Positions 1-5,405 of a stretch of 5,543 nucleotides of DNA are shown in pieces. This stretch comes from an uncultured Bacillota bacterium (lineage in GTDB: Bacteria; Bacillota_I; Bacilli_A; Erysipelotrichales; Erysipelotrichaceae). The translations under genes and the position numbers were made by a program. The stretch is from contig CALFPO010000089.1 of assembly GCA_937919165.1 (NCBI GenBank), positions 1-5,543 on the forward strand, read 5' to 3'. Position 1 is the first letter of the stretch; every line of letters starts with the position of its first letter. A model generated the notes under the pieces. That model was not told where the DNA came from, ran no database searches, and saw only the letters and a program-made list of their open reading frames with translations.

Positions 1-323
1 GCAGTCAGAAGCGCTGCACCGACCATGATATGATGCTCCGGACCGTGCATATGGCAGAACGGAAGATCCATCATCTTATTCAGAATCAGAATCGGATCTT
101 TCGATGTTTCTGACAAACATATGCCAAAAATGCCATCAATGCCTTTGGTGTGACATTCGTTGCAGACGTAGTGGCCATTTACGCAGCGTGTCTTGCTGAG
201 TTCCTTTTTATGGCAGATGGCACACTCCATCAGAATATCTTCTTCCAGATATTCCAGTGGTGCCTTGCAGATGAGGCATTCCTCTTTATATTCATTTGTT
301 TCTTCTTTGGCTTTCATATTCAT
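1..323 (-). CDS. DUF5714-family cysteine-rich protein, N-terminal part (3' end beyond window)
   Basis: I translated 107 codons on the minus strand; the frame is open to the window edge, so the C-terminus is missing. The start at 323 is preceded by GAGG with a 5-nt spacer; a second in-frame ATG lies two codons on. Cysteines are arranged as C16-x2-C19, C34-x2-C37-H38, C47, C54-x2-C57-H58 and C69, then C90-H91. This suggests zinc-ribbon-like or other metal-binding knuckles. The last visible stretch, C90-H-M-H-G-P-E-H-H98 followed by MVGAALLT, matches what I recall as the hallmark of DUF5714, a family of bacteria and archaea without a settled function. No signal peptide or membrane helix is seen, so it is probably cytoplasmic. 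It lies 84 nt downstream of the lipoprotein gene on the same strand, but a candidate promoter suggests it can be transcribed separately. The family call is from memory of the motif; the metal role is inference. Confidence 0.75.
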   Translation of the reverse strand, partial: MNMKAKEETNEYKEECLICKAPLEYLEEDILMECAICHKKELSKTRCVNGHYVCNECHTKGIDGIFGICLSETSKDPILILNKMMDLPFCHMHGPEHHIMVGAALLT

Positions 324-357
324 TAAATCCTCATGCAAATTCTGCTATATCTTTTTA

Positions 358-367
358 TGCATATGCA
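358..367. promoter_or_regulatory. 10-bp perfect palindrome at the DUF5714 promoter
   Basis: TGCATATGCA is a perfect 10-bp inverted repeat that abuts the proposed -10 box and covers the likely transcription start of the DUF5714 gene. A repressor site there would block initiation. The palindrome is short and AT-rich, so chance is a real alternative. Confidence 0.25.
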
Positions 368-395
368 ATATGGCGGCTAAAGACATGGCAGTCAA
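367..395 (-). promoter_or_regulatory. Candidate sigma-A promoter of the DUF5714 gene
   Basis: On the minus strand a -35 box TTGACT (5 of 6, plus 390-395) is followed after exactly 17 nt by CATATT (4 of 6, plus 367-372). Transcription would start near 360 and give a leader of about 37 nt with the ribosome site. The 84-nt gap shows no convincing terminator for the lipoprotein gene upstream, so read-through transcription is also possible. Confidence 0.45.
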
Positions 396-407
396 TCAGT
401 CCAATCT

Positions 408-2672
408 TTATTTCCATTTTCCCTGTCTTCCATACTCATAGCCATCGATATCGATATGGTTTGTTTCCCTACCTTCAGATTCTTTCATAGGAATCTGAAC
501 GTACTTCAAGGAAATGCCGTCGAAGCTGATGCATACTGTACCATCTTCTATGCAGGAAGAAATGTTTCCTGTCAGGAATGCATTGTTGGAATAATAGATA
601 GTCTGGCCATCGGGATTCTTGTTTGTATAGATATCGAAAACCGTTGTGTATGATGAATTGAAGTTATTGAATTCAACAATATCCTTTATTATTCTTCCCG
701 GATAATCTATGACAGTTGTCCCAGCATTGCCGTATTCATCCTTGTAATTTACGATTATCTGACTATCATTGATCTCTGTGTCTGATACACCGCAATCTTC
801 TCTTGCAACAATGCATGCAGTCTCTTCGCCGTTTGGACCGATACACGTTTCAGGCTGTTCCTGTTCCATAGCGCAGCTGTCATCGTGGGCTATATAGGCG
901 GTCTCAGCAAGGAAATAAACTGTTTCATTGCTTTCCTTGAGGAAATATGCGTAGGATGGCTCAGTAGCGTTCTGGCATGGAACAATCATGGCTGTCGAGC
1001 ACGGCTTGTTTTCTTCCATCGCTTTTTCATCTTCAAACAGTTCTATCTGCGTTGGTCCGCCAGCGTTCATGTATTGGGCAAAAGTAAAGCTTATGACCGC
1101 TTTGCCATCATCCAGCTTGCCAGCGTTAAAGACATCGTCTGCGTTTGGACCTAGACCTTTGAAGCGATAGAGGCAATTCTTGAAGCTCTTGTCTTCGGAT
1201 TTGTCATAGAGCTCCAGAGTCAATGGGCTGTTGCAGTAATTGAAGCAGGTCTGCAGCATCTTCATGGCTTTTTCTTTCTGTCTCAGTAACATCGTCTTTT
1301 CGCATTGCGAAAGGATAGGAGTCAAACGATAATGAAGATTGTTTATGTAATCAGAGGTCATCTGATCGATCTCTGACTGGCTAGGATAAGGCATGCGTTT
1401 ATAGCCAGCATCATCGATTACTTCATTGACCGTATCAGCATCAAGTTCCCAGAACTTTTCAGCATACAATCTGATCTCTCTTTCGATTGCATCCTCTATG
1501 AATTCCTGCTTGCCGGCAGCAGTATAGCGATCAAAGATATCCATGAAGATGTCATACCATTCCTTGTTTTTCCGATAGGAATATTTGCCTGATTCGTACT
1601 GATCTCCGAAATACTCGTAGACAGCCGCCATATTCTCCATCTTGATGGCCTTGGCTTCCTCAAACATCTCGCTGATGACTACAGAAACCACATAGAATCC
1701 GGACATCGACAAGGCTACACTTGGACCCAAGCCTTCAGCCGCATAGCCGAACAGATCGACGGTTGTCGAAATAAGCGTGCTGTATAGGTCGAGGATCTCA
1801 TCCCTGCTCTTGTTGTCTTTCCAATAGGCTAAGGACAGCTTGCATACCGAGGTATATAGTCCAAGCTTGCTCATTCTGTTGAATGCCTTCTTGAAGAAAC
1901 TGTTCTCAAAGCCGCTGCCCAGAGTTGCGATAGCGGCAGCCGAACCGAGGCATGATGTCGAATCATATATATGATTGTTTATCTTTTCAGGAATCGGACA
2001 CAGTATTCCATGGAATGCATCCAGCGCCACTTCAATGGCTGACTTATCAGTAAAGTAGTTGTCATCCCAAGCAAGCGTATCATCGATGAAGTTGCGCATT
2101 GTCTGCATCGCCTCATCCAATGACTGATAATCATCAAAAGCCTTGTTTAGGTTTACGCCATATTTGGAAGCGCTCTGCTTATCCTTGAACATCATGACGG
2201 CATGTTTGGAAAGGTGCGACGACAGAACAACAACTTCCTTGTTTTCCTCATCGACTTCGCAAAGCTCATATTCCCATTGTTCAGTTTCCTCGTTGAAACA
2301 TTTTGCGCAAAGGCATTCATTCGGATCTTCTCCAGGCATGATAAAGCTTTCATCATAAGGAATCCTGATTTCGAAATATCCGTTCGTGCCTTCTTTAAGC
2401 TCATCAGAAGAAACGTCATAGCCATAGGTCTTCCAGCCTTCCGCTTCATTCTTTTGAATCTTGATTGGACTGACTGTTACTTCGATTTCTCCATCATATA
2501 GACAATCGTCAACAGACAGACTGACCTTTTCTGGGCTCGGCGATAACTCATCGGTTATGTTTCCTGATTGTATCTTTTCTTCTTCAACGACTGGTTTTGA
2601 ACATGACGTCATAGAAAGAAAACAAAAACCAGCCATCAATATCGTCAAACTTTTCTTCAGAAGATGCTTCAT
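408..2672 (-). CDS. Large cysteine-rich lipoprotein with ZU5-like domain, unknown function
   Basis: This is a 754-residue secreted lipoprotein. Residues 1-23 form a lipoprotein signal: basic MKHLLKK, a hydrophobic core, then MTSC with lipid-modified C24. Residues 48-164 look like a ZU5-type beta-sandwich, ending in the usual pattern of a tryptophan (W133), an acidic turn, VVVL and S152-H-L-S-K-H157. Residues 175-485 are mainly helical and include a very hydrophobic stretch at 318-334. Residues 486-729 are beta-rich. After C24 there are 20 cysteines, including C120-x-C122-x2-C125 and a cluster at 558-627, unusual for a Gram-positive surface protein. The start at 2672 has AGGAAAGG upstream and places the signal peptide at the N-terminus. 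The frame stays open to an ATG at 2789, which would bury the signal behind 39 residues, so I rejected it. I do not recognise the family as a whole; ligand and role are unknown. Confidence 0.85.
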   Translation of the reverse strand: MKHLLKKSLTILMAGFCFLSMTSCSKPVVEEEKIQSGNITDELSPSPEKVSLSVDDCLYDGEIEVTVSPIKIQKNEAEGWKTYGYDVSSDELKEGTNGYFEIRIPYDESFIMPGEDPNECLCAKCFNEETEQWEYELCEVDEENKEVVVLSSHLSKHAVMMFKDKQSASKYGVNLNKAFDDYQSLDEAMQTMRNFIDDTLAWDDNYFTDKSAIEVALDAFHGILCPIPEKINNHIYDSTSCLGSAAAIATLGSGFENSFFKKAFNRMSKLGLYTSVCKLSLAYWKDNKSRDEILDLYSTLISTTVDLFGYAAEGLGPSVALSMSGFYVVSVVISEMFEEAKAIKMENMAAVYEYFGDQYESGKYSYRKNKEWYDIFMDIFDRYTAAGKQEFIEDAIEREIRLYAEKFWELDADTVNEVIDDAGYKRMPYPSQSEIDQMTSDYINNLHYRLTPILSQCEKTMLLRQKEKAMKMLQTCFNYCNSPLTLELYDKSEDKSFKNCLYRFKGLGPNADDVFNAGKLDDGKAVISFTFAQYMNAGGPTQIELFEDEKAMEENKPCSTAMIVPCQNATEPSYAYFLKESNETVYFLAETAYIAHDDSCAMEQEQPETCIGPNGEETACIVAREDCGVSDTEINDSQIIVNYKDEYGNAGTTVIDYPGRIIKDIVEFNNFNSSYTTVFDIYTNKNPDGQTIYYSNNAFLTGNISSCIEDGTVCISFDGISLKYVQIPMKESEGRETNHIDIDGYEYGRQGKWK

Positions 2673-2679
2673 TTTTTCG

Positions 2680-2687
2680 CCTTTCCT
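2680..2687 (-). promoter_or_regulatory. Ribosome binding site fixing the lipoprotein start
   Basis: AGGAAAGG lies 7 nt before the ATG at 2672. It decides between this start and the in-frame ATG at 2789, which has only a weak GAAGAAA-like sequence upstream. Confidence 0.75.
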
Positions 2688-2706
2688 GCTTGTGATCGAA
2701 TGCAAC

Positions 2707-2737
2707 AATAGAGCAACAGATCCATCAATTATGTCAA
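2707..2737 (-). promoter_or_regulatory. Possible proximal promoter of the lipoprotein gene
   Basis: A perfect -35 box, TTGACA (plus 2732-2737), is followed by TCTATT (4 of 6, plus 2707-2712). The spacer is 19 nt, longer than the usual 17, and no better -10 is present. If used, transcription would start near 2700, just ahead of the ribosome site. Weak call. Confidence 0.25.
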
Positions 2738-2821
2738 CACCAACATTGATACTATCTGCTTCGTGTGCAGGCAGAATCATTGGCAGCATTATTGATTTCT
2801 TCGCATTGCTTATACAACTAA

Positions 2822-2851
2822 ATTATATCGGATGTTTTCTAATCAAGACAA
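2822..2851 (-). promoter_or_regulatory. Candidate distal promoter of the lipoprotein gene
   Basis: On the minus strand TTGTCT (4 of 6, plus 2846-2851) and a perfect TATAAT (plus 2822-2827) are 18 nt apart. The start would fall near 2815, giving a leader of about 143 nt before the ATG at 2672. The site lies in the divergent region shared with the plus-strand gene, so polymerase or a regulator here could affect both. I found no convincing plus-strand promoter in 2673-2914; the best -10-like sequence is GATAAT at 2859-2864, with a poor -35. Confidence 0.5.
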
Positions 2852-2902
2852 ATAATGAGATAATTGAAACATAAAAGAAATGCTAGCGAATATGTTGCCA
2901 TG

Positions 2903-2908
2903 AAAGGA
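2903..2908 (+). promoter_or_regulatory. Ribosome binding site fixing the start of the membrane protein
   Basis: AAAGGA lies 6 nt before the ATG at 2915. Earlier in-frame starts (TTG at 2864, ATG at 2900) have no comparable site. Confidence 0.7.
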
Positions 2909-2914
2909 AAAACA

Positions 2915-3538
2915 ATGGAAAACATAAAAATCAACAATGAAGGAAAATACATCTGGGGCTACGAGCTTGACCTATTCAGGAATTTTGTTGTCTTGAAGCT
3001 TGTTTTGAAGATAATTGGCATCAGTTTCTTGGGTGTGTATGTGCTTAGTTGCCTGCTGTCTATCGGCAACAGCGGTTTCTTCTTTGATGGCCTATGGAAA
3101 AACACCAAGGCATTCATCATCCTTACTGTTGTCATGCTGGTGCTGGCTATTATTGCTTATTTCATCTACGCCAAGATAATGGATGGCAAGTATTGCGTGA
3201 TATTCGAAATGGATGAAGAAGGAATAAAGCATACTCAGCTTGACAAGCAGGCTGATAAAGCCAATATGCTGTCTCTTGTCGAAGCAATGGCAGCTGCAGC
3301 AGCACATAACCCTGGCCTTGTGGGATCAAGTCTGATGAAATATGGACATACAAGCATCCAGACCGATTTCAAGAAAGTGAAAAAGGTCTCAACCGATAGA
3401 AAATCCAATGCCATCATATTGAAATATGGTCTTCACAACAATCAGATCTACGTAGAGGATGAAGACTATGAAGAGGTATTGTCGTTCATCAAAGATAAGT
3501 GCACCATCCAACAAAAAACCGACCCTCAGATCGGTTAG
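2915..3538 (+). CDS. Two-helix membrane protein with cytoplasmic PH-like domain
   Basis: This is a 207-residue protein with no cleavable signal. A short N-terminal segment with K11-Y-I-W14 and Y16-E-L18 precedes helix 1 (about 25-50). A loop of about 15 residues (51-65) follows, then helix 2 (about 66-87). The rest is soluble: a strand at 92-98 (KYCVIFE), then MDEEGI, an alanine-rich stretch (A124-A130) within a hydrophobic helix at 116-141, and strands at 150-181 ending with NQIYVEDEDYEEVLSFI. Two helices, then a strand-rich region closed by a helix, resembles YcxB-like bacterial PH domains, which sit on the inner membrane face; this is inferred from layout, not from a signature. It is divergent from the lipoprotein gene and converges on the ASCH-kinase operon. 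Its last codons contain the opposing operon's terminator. The PH-like assignment is tentative and the function unknown. Confidence 0.75.
   Translation: MENIKINNEGKYIWGYELDLFRNFVVLKLVLKIIGISFLGVYVLSCLLSIGNSGFFFDGLWKNTKAFIILTVVMLVLAIIAYFIYAKIMDGKYCVIFEMDEEGIKHTQLDKQADKANMLSLVEAMAAAAAHNPGLVGSSLMKYGHTSIQTDFKKVKKVSTDRKSNAIILKYGLHNNQIYVEDEDYEEVLSFIKDKCTIQQKTDPQIG
3513..3536 (-). terminator. Intrinsic terminator of the regulator-kinase-ASCH operon
   Basis: Read on the minus strand, AACCGATC, loop TGAG and GGTCGGTT form an 8-bp stem with one G-U pair. The run of six T overlaps the foot of the stem. The wobble pairs only in minus-strand RNA; on the plus strand it is a C-A mismatch, so the hairpin is built for the operon. 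It starts 38 nt beyond the ASCH stop and lies within the last codons of the plus-strand gene. Confidence 0.7.
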
Positions 3539-3548
3539 TCTATCCCAT

Positions 3549-3573
3549 GGCATCGCAATAATGCGATGTTTTT
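3549..3573 (+). terminator. Intrinsic terminator of the plus-strand membrane gene
   Basis: CATCGCA (3551-3557), loop ATAA and TGCGATG (3562-3568) form a perfect 7-bp stem, extendable by two G-U pairs at 3549-3550. Five T (3569-3573) follow. It lies 10 nt after the stop at 3538. The T run ends 1 nt before the stop codon of the opposing ASCH gene. Read on the minus strand there is no T tract, so it works in one direction. Confidence 0.8.
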
Positions 3574-3574
3574 G

Positions 3575-4015
3575 TTAGATGTAAACTACTTCAAATTCCT
3601 CAAAGAAGATAGGCATGTCAGGTGTAAAGACATAGCCGCATTCCTTGCCTTCCTCAGAAAACAGCACGCTATGATTGAAGATCCAGGTATCGAGCACCTC
3701 ATCCTCGCCTTCCTTTGATGCGATCTCGAAAGTCATGTCCTTGAAGCGCATGATGCGATAGTTTGTTGTCCTTATGATGCAGCGCGGATTGTCTTTGCTG
3801 TCTAAGACAATCGAATAGGAACCGATTGCAGGATAGCTTTCATTTTCTAGGTATACGCTTGTCGTAGCTCTCTTCTTTCCATCCAGCACCAGCTGCAAAA
3901 GTTCATCGCTTCCTTCAGGAGTGAAGCCACCGAAACTGAAAGCTTCATCATATTCCATATCTTCAGGAAGATTGTTGTCCTTCAAAAATGTTTTCCAATA
4001 CTCTTCAACGTTCAT
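3575..4015 (-). CDS. ASCH-domain protein, YhfF-like (COG4405 type)
   Basis: This is a 146-residue cytoplasmic protein spanning a full ASCH (PUA-like) domain. The ASCH signature is G46-K-K-R-A-T-T-S53, where the lysine and threonine match the motif shared by the superfamily. Next come a strand region with IRTTNYRIMRFKDMTFE (81-97), E102-G-E-D105, W111-x3-H115, and a closing FFEEFEVVY (137-145). This order matches the YhfF/COG4405 branch. ASCH proteins are predicted to bind RNA or modified nucleosides, and the E. coli relative YqfB hydrolyses N4-acetylcytidine; whether this branch has that activity is not known to me. Its ATG lies inside the kinase gene (11-nt overlap), with GAGG 9 nt upstream, so translation is probably coupled. 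It is the last gene of the operon. The family call is firm; the biochemical role is inference. Confidence 0.88.
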   Translation of the reverse strand: MNVEEYWKTFLKDNNLPEDMEYDEAFSFGGFTPEGSDELLQLVLDGKKRATTSVYLENESYPAIGSYSIVLDSKDNPRCIIRTTNYRIMRFKDMTFEIASKEGEDEVLDTWIFNHSVLFSEEGKECGYVFTPDMPIFFEEFEVVYI

Positions 4016-5405
4016 ATCTTTTTACCTCAAAATAGAACTTGCTATATTTTCCCTTTATTGATTCTACACCATACTCTAATCCATGTGCCATAAGCAATTC
4101 TCTGGAAAGCGACAAGCCTATACCTGAGCCAAGATGCGGACGATTATGGTCCTTATCGGCCTTGTAGTAGCGTTCCCAGATGCTGCCGATGTCTTTCTCA
4201 TCGATGCCCTTGCCATTGTCATAGACATAGACTCTGTATCTATCTTCCTTCTTCTCGACACCAAGAACGATCTTCTGTTTCTTCTTGTCTCCATAGTTTA
4301 GCGCATTGTTTATGAAATTGTAGAGGACCTGGCGAAGGCGATGTTCATCCGCGTAGATGACTATATCCTTCATTGTCTTGAGACTGAAGTCGACTTTGAG
4401 GCTTTCACAATACTTGTCATATTGGTGATAGACGCTTTCCAGCAGTCCGTTGAGGCTGAATGCTTCCTTATGCAGTTCGATGCCTGATGCTTCGCTTGTG
4501 GAGATATCGATGAGATCATCGACAAGTGACGATAGCCTATTGGCCTCAGAAATGATGATGTTGATGTTCTCGGCATTGTTCTCTTCAGGAAGGTCCCTGA
4601 TCATCTCGCCATATCCCACTATCATCGTTAGCGGCGTGCGCAGATCATGAGATACGTTGCCAAGCAGTTCCTTCTTGGCTATGTCGGCTTTCATGATGTC
4701 TTTGCCGGCAATCGTCAAGGTATCGTTCAATTCATTGAATTCCTTGCTTGCAGTCTTGACGATATTTCCATCGTAGCTGCCCTTGGACAGATTCTTGGAT
4801 TCCTCATTGATCTGCTTTACCGGCTTCAGAATAAGCTTCGATATAAGCAATGCCAATACTACAGTTGCCGCAACAACAATCAATGCAATGATCAGATACT
4901 GGCTCTTGATGGTCGAGATGGTGACGCCCAATGGCGTCATGATCGAAGAAACAAGAATCATGATGTTGTTTCCGCCATGTTTTATCATCGAACCATAGAT
5001 ATATGTTTTCTGTCCCTGATCATCATATGAACGGCGATAGATGAAGTCATCAAACAGATAGCTTCCGTTATTCTCTGCTATCTTGTTGGCCATCATGTTT
5101 ATGTCGCCATATTCAAGATTCCTCAAGGCACATCCGCCGGCATAGTTGTATCTGTAGTCATTCGATACGATTCTGACGCATACCTCATTGGACATGGACA
5201 TGTCATCCAGATATCCTTCCATATCGTCTCTGGCAATCGATGACGCTATCGAAGCAGCGACATTCTCGATTGTCTTGATCTTGTTTCTGGTATAGAAGTC
5301 ATCAAGAAAAGCTGTCTGGAAGACATATATCATTCCCAGAATGAGCACGACAAATCCCAGAAGTATCGCAACAAGCTCAAAGCGCAGGCTAAATCTCTTT
5401 TTCAA
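4005..5405 (-). CDS. Membrane sensor histidine kinase of a two-component system
   Basis: This is a 466-residue HPK1-type kinase. Helix 1 (about 10-30), an extracytoplasmic sensor of about 135 residues and helix 2 (about 170-193) are followed by a HAMP-like linker (about 193-240). The dimerisation/phosphoacceptor region has N250-V-S-H253-D-L-R-T-P-L, with H253 the phosphorylation site. The ATPase domain shows the N box (N363-F-I-N-N-A-L-N370), the G1 box (D396-N-G-K-G400), an F-box region (I409-W-E-R-Y-Y-K415) and the G2 box (G426-S-G-I-G430). No key residue is missing. The sensor has two cysteines, C76 and C92, that could form a disulfide. The start is TTG at 5405; the next in-frame ATG is codon 25, inside helix 1. 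It overlaps the regulator gene by 17 nt and the ASCH gene by 11 nt. The signal sensed cannot be read from the sequence. Confidence 0.95.
   Translation of the reverse strand: MKKRFSLRFELVAILLGFVVLILGMIYVFQTAFLDDFYTRNKIKTIENVAASIASSIARDDMEGYLDDMSMSNEVCVRIVSNDYRYNYAGGCALRNLEYGDINMMANKIAENNGSYLFDDFIYRRSYDDQGQKTYIYGSMIKHGGNNIMILVSSIMTPLGVTISTIKSQYLIIALIVVAATVVLALLISKLILKPVKQINEESKNLSKGSYDGNIVKTASKEFNELNDTLTIAGKDIMKADIAKKELLGNVSHDLRTPLTMIVGYGEMIRDLPEENNAENINIIISEANRLSSLVDDLIDISTSEASGIELHKEAFSLNGLLESVYHQYDKYCESLKVDFSLKTMKDIVIYADEHRLRQVLYNFINNALNYGDKKKQKIVLGVEKKEDRYRVYVYDNGKGIDEKDIGSIWERYYKADKDHNRPHLGSGIGLSLSRELLMAHGLEYGVESIKGKYSKFYFEVKRYER
4025..4028 (-). promoter_or_regulatory. Ribosome binding site of the ASCH gene inside the kinase gene
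   Basis: GAGG in the codons for the kinase C-terminus lies 9 nt before the ASCH ATG at 4015. With the 11-nt overlap this points to translational coupling. Confidence 0.6.

Noticed and set aside
328..337. Mini-frame ATG-AGG-ATT-TAA over the DUF5714 ribosome site
   Set aside because: Three codons with no ribosome site of its own; more likely a chance by-product of the GAGG motif.
381..410. TAAAGA...TCTTTA inverted repeat after the lipoprotein stop as a terminator
   Set aside because: The stem is only 6 AT-rich pairs with a loop of about 20 nt and no T tract, so no terminator is claimed between the lipoprotein and DUF5714 genes.
193..441. Plus-strand reading frame over the DUF5714 start and the lipoprotein end
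   Set aside because: It is antisense to two better-supported genes, has no family resemblance, and looks like a shadow frame.
2673..2789. Longer lipoprotein starting at the ATG at 2789
   Set aside because: It would bury a clear lipoprotein signal peptide behind 39 residues and has no good ribosome site, while the ATG at 2672 has AGGAAAGG 7 nt upstream.
2461..2874. 137-codon plus-strand frame across the divergent region
   Set aside because: It is mostly antisense to the lipoprotein N-terminus and overlaps the proposed promoters; it has no ribosome site or recognisable domain.
2864..2914. Upstream starts (TTG at 2864, ATG at 2900) for the membrane protein
   Set aside because: Neither has a Shine-Dalgarno sequence; the ATG at 2915 has AAAGGA at a good distance.
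4647..5030. 127-codon plus-strand frame antisense to the kinase
   Set aside because: It lies fully inside a kinase gene with all its motifs intact; its composition looks like the complement of membrane-helix codons.
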